From an uncultured Chlorobiaceae bacterium (GTDB lineage Bacteria; Bacteroidota; Chlorobiia; Chlorobiales; Chlorobiaceae), in assembly GCA_903874585.1 (NCBI GenBank), contig CAIQSY010000030.1:1-7267 (forward strand): DNA of 7,267 nt, read 5' to 3'. Below the pieces are notes generated by a model. That model did no database searches, had not been told where the DNA came from, and worked only from the letters and a program-made list of their open reading frames with translations. The translations under genes and the position numbers were made by a program. The stretch's first letter is position 1, and every line of letters starts with the position of its first letter. Shown piece by piece: positions 1-4,461 of the stretch.

Positions 1-465
1 AGTTTTTCCCTGATCCAGAAGCTTGTTACCGAAATCCGAAGTTTGCGTTCACTCTTTGGCGTGCCACACAAAAGTGAAGCCGAGATTCTTCTCCGGCCAG
101 CCAATGATGAAGATCGTCGGGTGATTGCGGCAAATCTTCCACTGATTGCAGCACTGGGTCAATGCCACACGATGTTCATGGAGAGCGCAGATCGTCCACA
201 TCATGCGGCAGGGTCGGTCGTTGAGGGAAATGAACTCTTTGTGTTGCTTGAGGGTTTAATATCGTTCGACAAGGAGCGTGCCAGACTCCAGAAAGAGATT
301 GGCAATATCACTTCTTATGTTGCGTCGATTCGCAAGAAGTTGTCCAACAGAGGTTTTGTTGATCATGCACCTCCTGATGTCATTGGAAAAGAGAGTGAAA
401 AACTGCGTGAGGCTGAGGATAATCTTGAAAAGCTCAACAGCAATCTCGCCGTACTCAGCGAGTGA
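1..465 (+). CDS. valS: Valyl-tRNA synthetase, C-terminal part (5' end outside window)
   Basis: The frame is open from base 1, giving 154 residues that end at TGA 463-465. The start lies upstream of the window, so this is only the tail of a protein that is usually about 880-950 residues. ValRS is a cytoplasmic class I synthetase that charges tRNA-Val. What is visible is the end of the anticodon-binding helical domain (S-L-I-Q-K-L-V-T-E-I-R-S-L-R, then a short beta segment with V-V-E-G-N-E-L-F-V) followed by the C-terminal coiled-coil tRNA-binding arm. The arm shows the family signature RKKLSNRGFVDHAPPDVIG, then heptad-like K/E/L-rich sequence to the end. It closes with the usual L-x-x-L-N-S-N-L pattern, so the C-terminus looks intact. 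A hairpin begins 8 bp after the stop. Identification is by recognition of the C-terminal arm; the catalytic HIGH/KMSKS motifs are outside the window. Confidence 0.93.
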   Translation, partial: SFSLIQKLVTEIRSLRSLFGVPHKSEAEILLRPANDEDRRVIAANLPLIAALGQCHTMFMESADRPHHAAGSVVEGNELFVLLEGLISFDKERARLQKEIGNITSYVASIRKKLSNRGFVDHAPPDVIGKESEKLREAEDNLEKLNSNLAVLSE

Positions 466-472
466 GGATGAA

Positions 473-509
473 ACGTTTGTTCATCTCGTCATAAATGATG
501 AACAAACGT
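473..509 (+). terminator. Candidate 3' hairpin after valS (perfect 13-bp inverted repeat)
   Basis: ACGTTTGTTCATC (473-485) and GATGAACAAACGT (497-509) are exact reverse complements separated by an 11-nt loop. The hairpin begins 8 bp after the valS stop codon. No clean T-tract follows (GTTGTCATTAGG), so it may act as an mRNA 3'-end stabiliser, a weak terminator, or a protein-binding dyad. A competing small stem is possible: GATGAA 467-472 can pair with TTCATC 480-485. Confidence 0.5.
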
Positions 510-510
510 G

Positions 511-538
511 TTGTCATTAGGTTAGATGGTTAAAAAAT
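511..538 (+). promoter_or_regulatory. Weak candidate promoter for the sigma factor gene
   Basis: TTGTCA (511-516, 5 of 6 to the -35 consensus) is followed after 16 bp by AAAAAT (533-538, 4 of 6 to the -10 consensus). An alternative -10 is GATAAT at 576-581, which has only a poor -35. The assignment is consensus matching by eye in an AT-rich gap. A promoter is expected in this gap because the hairpin before it separates the gene from valS. Confidence 0.22.
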
Positions 539-567
539 GGTACATTCCGCCTTTTTCCGGTTTATTT

Positions 568-595
568 GAATGACCGATAATAAATGGGTTCATTC
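568..595 (+). promoter_or_regulatory. Candidate leader hairpin upstream of the sigma factor ribosome binding site
   Basis: GAATGA (568-573) pairs with TCATTC (590-595). After a one-base bulge at T589, CC (574-575) can pair with GG (587-588), giving an 8-bp stem with an AT-rich loop. It ends 12 nt before the Shine-Dalgarno. If transcription starts upstream, this stem lies in the 5' leader; if the -10 is GATAAT 576-581 it would instead overlap the promoter. Function is not shown. Confidence 0.25.
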
Positions 596-607
596 GCCCA
601 AGTTTTT

Positions 608-613
608 AAGGAG
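608..613 (+). promoter_or_regulatory. Strong Shine-Dalgarno of the sigma factor gene
   Basis: AAGGAG lies 8 nt before ATG 622 and fixes that start. It is the only consensus Shine-Dalgarno in front of any gene start in this window. Confidence 0.8.
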
Positions 614-621
614 AGTTTGAT

Positions 622-1521
622 ATGAGGCAACTTAAAATAAGCAAGCAGATAACGAATCGTGAAAGCCTTTCTCTTGATCGCTACCTGCAGGAGATAGGAA
701 AATATGATCTTTTGACCGCCGAAGATGAAGTAAAGTTGACCATGGCGATCAAAGAGGGTTTTGAGATGCCGGTTGATACAGTTGAGTACAAACGCGCAAA
801 ACGCGCCCTCGACAAGTTGATTAAAGGTAATCTCCGTTTTGTCGTTTCTGTTGCTAAACAGTATCAAAATCAGGGTTTAACCCTCGGTGATCTGATTAAT
901 GAAGGAAATCTCGGTCTTATCAAGGCTGCAAAGCGGTTCGATGAAACCCGTGGATTCAAGTTTATCTCTTATGCGGTATGGTGGATTCGGCAGTCCATAC
1001 TTCAGGCGCTGGCCGAGCAGTCGCGCATTGTCAGGCTTCCGCTGAACCGTGTCGGAACCCTCAACAAAATCAGCAAAGCTTACAGCCAGCTTGAGCAAGA
1101 GTTTGAGCGCGATCCCAACACCAGGGAGCTTGCCACTCTGCTTGAAATGGATTCACAGGATGTTGCCGACACGCTGAAAATTGCCGGACGCCATGTATCG
1201 GTTGATGCGCCATTTGCTCAGGGCGACGATAATCGTCTGCTCGATGTGTTGCAGAACGATGGCCATCTGCCCGATTACGGCCTCAATCGCGACTCGCTGA
1301 CGCTTGAGGTTGAACGCTCTCTTTCCGTCCTTGCGCCGAGAGAGGCTGATGTCATCAAGTCCTATTTCGGCATTGGTATGGACAACCCGCTGACGCTCGA
1401 AGAGATTGGCGAGAAGTTCAGGTTGACCCGCGAGCGTGTGCGCCAGATCAAGGAGAAAGCAATCAGAAGACTGCGGCAGTCAGCCTACAGTAAGGTTCTG
1501 AAGGAGTATATCGGTAGCTGA
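622..1521 (+). CDS. rpoD: RNA polymerase primary-type sigma-70 factor (RpoD/SigA-like, short form)
   Basis: This 299-residue cytoplasmic sigma factor directs core RNA polymerase to promoters. Region 1.2 (about 14-46) contains S-L-x-R-Y-L-Q-E-I-G and L-T-A-E-D-E. Region 2 (about 60-140) contains NLRFVVSVAKQY, G-L-T-L-G-D-L-I-N-E-G-N-L-G-L and the -10 recognition/melting helix F-I-S-Y-A-V-W-W-I-R-Q (114-124). Region 3 (about 141-200) includes R-D-P-N-T-R-E-L and V-S-V-D-A-P-F. Region 4 (about 230-290) carries the -35-binding helix-turn-helix (257-285, L-T-L-E-E-I-G ... T-R-E-R-V-R-Q-I-K). There is no region 1.1 and no acidic non-conserved insert, so it is much shorter than E. coli RpoD (613 residues); a protein of roughly 290-300 residues is the norm for the primary sigma of the Bacteroidota/Chlorobiota group. 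Start ATG 622 is supported by AAGGAG 8 nt upstream. The gene stands alone, with a hairpin before it and two after. A second group-2 sigma cannot be excluded, but the intact region 1.2 and typical length favour the housekeeping factor. Confidence 0.93.
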   Translation: MRQLKISKQITNRESLSLDRYLQEIGKYDLLTAEDEVKLTMAIKEGFEMPVDTVEYKRAKRALDKLIKGNLRFVVSVAKQYQNQGLTLGDLINEGNLGLIKAAKRFDETRGFKFISYAVWWIRQSILQALAEQSRIVRLPLNRVGTLNKISKAYSQLEQEFERDPNTRELATLLEMDSQDVADTLKIAGRHVSVDAPFAQGDDNRLLDVLQNDGHLPDYGLNRDSLTLEVERSLSVLAPREADVIKSYFGIGMDNPLTLEEIGEKFRLTRERVRQIKEKAIRRLRQSAYSKVLKEYIGS

Positions 1522-1570
1522 GATTGTTACACCCAAGTTTTTTTGAAGGAAATAGTACGTTCGAGCATCA

Positions 1571-1609
1571 AGAGGAGCACTGGCAAGATTGTTTGCTGGC
1601 TGCTCCTTT
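1571..1609 (+). terminator. First hairpin downstream of rpoD
   Basis: AGAGGAGCA (1571-1579) pairs with TGCTCCTTT (1601-1609), nine pairs including one G-U. The interior can form a second small stem, GCAA (1583-1586) with TTGC (1593-1596). TTCTGGTTTTG follows, which is T-rich but interrupted. It begins 49 bp after the rpoD stop and probably contributes to termination or 3'-end protection. Confidence 0.5.
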
Positions 1610-1626
1610 CTGGTTTTGAGGATTTT

Positions 1627-1678
1627 GAGCATAAGCATAAACTTCTCAATGCTTATCGCTCTTATTACTTTGTTTTTT
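1627..1678 (+). terminator. Second hairpin downstream of rpoD with T-rich tail (likely intrinsic terminator)
   Basis: GAGC-ATAAGCAT (1627-1638) pairs with ATGCTTAT-c-GCTC (1649-1661), 12 base pairs with a single bulged C at 1657 and a 10-nt loop. It is followed by TTATTACTTTGTTTTTT to 1678. Stem plus T-run fits a rho-independent terminator for the + strand transcript of rpoD. It is 18 bp after the first hairpin. Confidence 0.65.
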
Positions 1679-1720
1679 ATATTGTTACTTACTACCACAA
1701 CGTATTTTTAGGCATCACGT

Positions 1721-1726
1721 TATAAT
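1721..1726 (+). promoter_or_regulatory. Candidate -10 box for the GlmU-like/trpG unit
   Basis: A perfect TATAAT occurs 38 bp before ATG 1765, just downstream of the rpoD terminator, where a promoter is expected. The sequence 17 bp upstream (CAACGT, 1698-1703) is a poor -35. An imperfect dyad, ACAACGT (1697-1703) against ACGTTAT (1717-1723), overlaps it. The region is AT-rich, so chance matches are possible. Confidence 0.4.
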
Positions 1727-1764
1727 TTAAAATAAAGCCTGAACTTGGCTGGGCATTTGATGTT

Positions 1765-3027
1765 ATGCAGATTATTGTTTTTGAAGATACCAGAGTGCGT
1801 GAACTTCAGCCTCTTGTGAACCTGAAACCGGTTTACGGACTTTATACGGGTTTTCGTACACTTCGGGAGAAGCTTGAATATTTTACAAGAGATGGCGTAC
1901 AGTTGACGTATCATCTGCGGCGGTATCTTGCCGCTTTTTATGAAGAGCAACATCCTGAGGCGGTTATTAATCGCCTTGATGAGCGCGATGTGCTGCTGGT
2001 TAACGGACGTCTTGTTTGTAATGAAGCGGCAGCTCGGGTGATTCTTGAAGGGGCGTTTGAACCCGGTAAAGCATATATTCAGGACGACACTCTGCTGTTT
2101 GCCCGGCTTGATGGTTCGCGACTTGTAACGGATGCGGGTGGGTTGCTGCCCGATCTTTTCGATACGGTTACTCTTGCTGATGAGCTTGTCTGCGAAACGG
2201 TAACGGGTTTTCGTGTGCTTGAGCATCTGTGGGATGTTATTGCGTTTCATCCTGATGAACTTCTGCGCGATGCTGAAACGCTGGAACTTGGGCGAATTGA
2301 TGGTGACGTTCATCCTTCAGTTGCGCTGGTGAATCGCGCGAATATTTATGTTGGTTCGGGTGCCGTGGTACGAGCTGGTGCGGTACTTGATGCTGAAGAT
2401 GGGTTTGTGGCTATTGGCTCCGGCGCGATTGTGGATCCGCAGGCTGTTCTGATGCAGAATGTCTCTTTTGCGCCGTGGTCGAGAGCAAAAATTGGCGCAA
2501 AAATATTCAGTAATGTTGCTGTTGGTGTTGCCTCGAAAGTTGGTGGAGAAGTTGAAGACTCGATTATTGAGCCTTTTGCCAACAAGCAGCACGATGGTTT
2601 TTTAGGGCACTCCTATCTCTCCTCATGGTGTAATCTTGGTGCAGCCACCAATACCAGCGATCTTAAAAATAATTACAGTCAGATAACGCTGCGCCGTCAA
2701 GGTCAATCCTACCCTACAGGCTTGCAGTTTCTTGGTCTGTTGATGGGCGATCACAGTAAAAGTTCTATCAATTCCATGTTTAATACTGGCACGGTTGTTG
2801 GTACAGGTTCAAACATTTTCGGCGGCGACTTTCCCCCTAAAGAGGTGCCTTCGTTTTCGTGGGGAGGCTGTGGAGGCTTTGAGCATTACGATGTCGAAAA
2901 AGCGGTTGAAACCGCACGTAAAGTTATGGAACGTCGCAAAGTAACGATGAGCAGCGCTTATGAAGCAATGTTCCGTGCCGTTGCTGATAATGGCGCAGAG
3001 AGAGGTACACAGAACTCATTTTTTTAA
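1765..3027 (+). CDS. GlmU-like putative sugar-phosphate nucleotidyltransferase with C-terminal left-handed beta-helix
   Basis: This 420-residue protein resembles the alternative bacterial GlmU family (TIGR03991 type) of Bacteroidota and Chlorobiota, proposed to make UDP-GlcNAc from glucosamine-1-phosphate for peptidoglycan and LPS. The start MQIIVFEDTRVRELQPL and the block K-P-V-Y-G-L-Y-T-G-F-R-T-L-R-E-K (21-36) match the family N-terminus. The classical GlmU nucleotide-binding loop (L-x-A-G-x-G-T-R) is absent. Residues about 180-360 show isoleucine/valine/glycine hexapeptide repeats of an acyltransferase-type beta-helix. These include A-I-G-S-G-A-I-V (216-223) and K-I-G-A-K-I-F (242-248). 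Next comes NKQHDGFLGHSYLSSWCNLG (273-292) followed by N-T-S-D-L-K-N-N-Y, which parallels the GlmU acetyltransferase active-site region, with H282 the candidate catalytic histidine. The C-terminus (about 378-407) is helical. ATG 1765 has no Shine-Dalgarno, but the protein start fits the family. trpG follows after 20 bp, probably on the same transcript. Exact substrate is not proven; genome annotations often say only sugar nucleotidyltransferase. Confidence 0.82.
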   Translation: MQIIVFEDTRVRELQPLVNLKPVYGLYTGFRTLREKLEYFTRDGVQLTYHLRRYLAAFYEEQHPEAVINRLDERDVLLVNGRLVCNEAAARVILEGAFEPGKAYIQDDTLLFARLDGSRLVTDAGGLLPDLFDTVTLADELVCETVTGFRVLEHLWDVIAFHPDELLRDAETLELGRIDGDVHPSVALVNRANIYVGSGAVVRAGAVLDAEDGFVAIGSGAIVDPQAVLMQNVSFAPWSRAKIGAKIFSNVAVGVASKVGGEVEDSIIEPFANKQHDGFLGHSYLSSWCNLGAATNTSDLKNNYSQITLRRQGQSYPTGLQFLGLLMGDHSKSSINSMFNTGTVVGTGSNIFGGDFPPKEVPSFSWGGCGGFEHYDVEKAVETARKVMERRKVTMSSAYEAMFRAVADNGAERGTQNSFF

Positions 3028-3047
3028 CACTCAACTTTTGTTGTTGT

Positions 3048-3611
3048 ATGATTCTTGTTGTTGATAACTACGATTCTTTTACGTATAACTTGGTACAATA
3101 TATTGGTGAGTCTGGTGAATTGGTTGAGGTTTATCGGAATGATGAGCTCACGGTTGAGGAGATTCTTGCAAAGAATCCAGCAAAAATTGTTATCTCTCCC
3201 GGTCCGGGAACCCCTGACGATGCTGGCGTTTCCGTTCCCTTAATTCACGCCGTAAAGGGCAAAATTCCACTGCTTGGTGTCTGTCTCGGGCATCAGTCAA
3301 TCGGTACAGCGTTGGGTGGTAACGTTGTTCGAGCTGCATGTATCATGCACGGCAAAACTTCACAGGTTTTTCATGATAATCGTGGAATTTTTAAAGGGAT
3401 ACAGAATCCGTTTGTGGCAACGCGCTATCATTCATTGATTGTTGAAAAAGAGTCGCTGCCAGCACCGCTTGAGTTACGGGCGTGGACTGAAGATGGCGTG
3501 ATTATGGGTATGGATTCTGAAGCACTCAAGCTCTACGGAGTACAATTTCATCCCGAATCAATTATGACTGCTGAAGGGAAAAAAATTATCAATAACTTTC
3601 TCGCTTTGTAG
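3048..3611 (+). CDS. trpG: Anthranilate synthase component II / glutamine amidotransferase
   Basis: This 187-residue class I glutamine amidotransferase hydrolyses glutamine and channels ammonia to the TrpE partner (or PabB) for anthranilate (or aminodeoxychorismate) synthesis in the cytoplasm. It is full length for TrpG/PabA (about 190). Motifs are the N-terminal V-D-N-Y-D-S-F-T-Y-N-L (5-15), the oxyanion loop S-P-G-P-G-T-P (50-56), the nucleophile elbow GVCLGHQSIG with catalytic Cys79, H-G-K (101-103), R-Y-H-S-L (126-130), and the G-V-Q-F-H-P-E-S block with His168 and Glu170 completing the triad. All catalytic residues are present. No trpE, trpD or pabB is beside it, so tryptophan versus folate use cannot be decided here and the protein may be shared. 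ATG 3048 lacks a Shine-Dalgarno; it is 20 bp after the GlmU-like stop, suggesting co-transcription. Its stop is one base from the stop of the convergent haem protein gene. Confidence 0.93.
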   Translation: MILVVDNYDSFTYNLVQYIGESGELVEVYRNDELTVEEILAKNPAKIVISPGPGTPDDAGVSVPLIHAVKGKIPLLGVCLGHQSIGTALGGNVVRAACIMHGKTSQVFHDNRGIFKGIQNPFVATRYHSLIVEKESLPAPLELRAWTEDGVIMGMDSEALKLYGVQFHPESIMTAEGKKIINNFLAL

Positions 3612-3612
3612 T

Positions 3613-4044
3613 TTATTCAAGCCATTGCAGCATTAATTGTTTTTCGCGGCTGGTGAGTTGTGCGGTGGTGTTCCATACATAAAAAAGAGGTTGATGAGCC
3701 GTGCCTTCCAAAACTACCTGTTCAATCTTTTTTCGTAAGCGCTTTTTTTCTTGCGTTTTATAGCTCTGCCATGTTGAAAAATTCAAGGCAGTTCGACCTG
3801 ATGACACCGTGCTCGATATCACCCATGATGCTGGCGCAATATAGGCGAGACGCGGCCATTGGGTTTCGTTTGAATGGCACTCATAACATGCTTTTTTCAG
3901 GAGTTGTTGTGCGCTCCCGTTGAGGCTACCGTTGAATTCATGTTGTGCTGTTACGCGCGAGTTTATGCGGTTGAGTGGCACAAATTGCATCAGTATCAGC
4001 ACAAGCAACGTCCAGCTTGCTTTTGATTGAAATGATGTGTTCAT
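3613..4044 (-). CDS. Membrane-anchored mono-haem cytochrome, Haem_bd domain protein
   Basis: This 143-residue protein has a hydrophobic N-terminal segment (about 11-24, W-T-L-L-V-L-I-L-M-Q-F-V-P-L) that should act as an export signal or single membrane anchor, placing the rest in the periplasm. The haem c attachment motif is C-Y-E-C-H (53-57), within KKACYECHSNETQWPRLAYI, followed by A-P-A-S-W-V-I and G-R-T-A-L-N-F-S-T-W (83-92). This order is characteristic of the small Haem_bd domain family (PF14376), generally annotated as haem-binding or cytochrome-like with undefined electron partners. The C-terminal part aligns with the family segment that normally holds a Met-Pro pair and a following L-T-x-x-E-x-x-x-x-x-x-W motif. 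Here it reads G-T-A-H-Q-P-L-F-Y, so the usual Met is missing and His117 is the nearest alternative ligand. ATG 4044 has no Shine-Dalgarno. The gene is divergent from the HTH regulator and convergent with trpG. Confidence 0.85.
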   Translation of the reverse strand: MNTSFQSKASWTLLVLILMQFVPLNRINSRVTAQHEFNGSLNGSAQQLLKKACYECHSNETQWPRLAYIAPASWVISSTVSSGRTALNFSTWQSYKTQEKKRLRKKIEQVVLEGTAHQPLFYVWNTTAQLTSREKQLMLQWLE

Positions 4045-4061
4045 TGATTGCAGAAGTTCTA

Positions 4062-4071
4062 AACAATTGTT
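4062..4071. promoter_or_regulatory. 10-bp palindrome between the divergent cytochrome and regulator genes (candidate operator)
   Basis: AACAATTGTT is a perfect palindrome in the 60-bp divergent gap (4045-4104). A weak + strand promoter reading, TTGCAG (4048-4053), 17 bp, TACTAT (4071-4076), would put the palindrome between -35 and -10, where a repressor could block access. A further half-match ATTG (4075-4078) lies downstream. Short AT-rich palindromes occur by chance, so this is tentative. Confidence 0.3.
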
Positions 4072-4104
4072 ACTATTGAGAATAACCTTTTAAAAAGTAA
4101 TGTC

Positions 4105-4461
4105 GTGATATTTCCTTGTGAAAAAGCCGTATGGCACTATCTGCCACAGATAAGAGCTGATCTTGCTATTACGTTGGTGAAAACCGGTATGTCGCAGTCG
4201 CAAGCTGCTAAGAAACTTGATGTTACACCTGCAGCTATTTCGCAGTATATTCACAAAAAACGGGGAATGCAATCGCCTAAAAGTGAAGCGTATCATGCTG
4301 AAATTCTTGCTGCTGTTCAGCAGATTTGTGCTGGTACAACACCTGTCACCTTGCATCGGATGGTGTGTAACTGCTGCCAAATTATGCAGAAAGAGGCAAA
4401 TGAGGCGGAAGTGCTCTGCTCAGCCAGCTCTTCAGCTCCCTCTTCTATAGTTCAACAATAA
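4105..4461 (+). CDS. Small HTH (XRE/Cro-like) transcriptional regulator with C-terminal cysteine cluster
   Basis: This 118-residue protein has a helix-turn-helix at about residues 28-54 (GMSQSQAAKKLDVTPAAISQ, then Y-I-H-K-K-R-G), with Q-S-Q-A-A-K-K-L as the first helix and P-A-A-I-S-Q-Y as the recognition helix. The arrangement F-P-C-E ... V-W-H-Y-L-P-Q-I-R-A-D-L-A before the HTH, K-R-G after it, and a late C-x-x-C (here V-C-N-C-C-Q, Cys88/90/91) is that of a family of short predicted regulators seen in archaea and anaerobic or thermophilic bacteria; I recall its architecture but not a proven ligand. Start GTG 4105 is chosen because it keeps the family's P-C-E segment (Cys5) and the only in-frame stop upstream is at 4060-4062; no Shine-Dalgarno is present. 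The last 20 or so residues are low-complexity (S-A-S-S-S-A-P-S-S). The gene end overlaps the convergent bshC end by 17 bp. Targets are unknown; the adjacent cytochrome and itself are natural candidates. Confidence 0.8.
   Translation: MIFPCEKAVWHYLPQIRADLAITLVKTGMSQSQAAKKLDVTPAAISQYIHKKRGMQSPKSEAYHAEILAAVQQICAGTTPVTLHRMVCNCCQIMQKEANEAEVLCSASSSAPSSIVQQ

Noticed and set aside
1543..1725. 60-codon open frame from TTG 1543 in the gap after rpoD
   Set aside because: It runs straight through both hairpins and has aromatic-rich low-complexity sequence with no recognisable motif. Although AAGGA-like bases are nearby, the terminators explain the region better.
1720..2313. Long open frame of 197 codons on the minus strand opposite the GlmU-like gene
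   Set aside because: It lies entirely antisense to a gene with clear family motifs, is rich in K/R/N/I without domain pattern, and has no start context; it is a shadow of the codon use on the + strand.
3038..3063. TTGTTGTTG repeated at 3038-3046 and 3055-3063 around the trpG start
   Set aside because: The second copy is simply the codons for the conserved Val-Val-Asp start of TrpG. Two short triplet runs are expected by chance.
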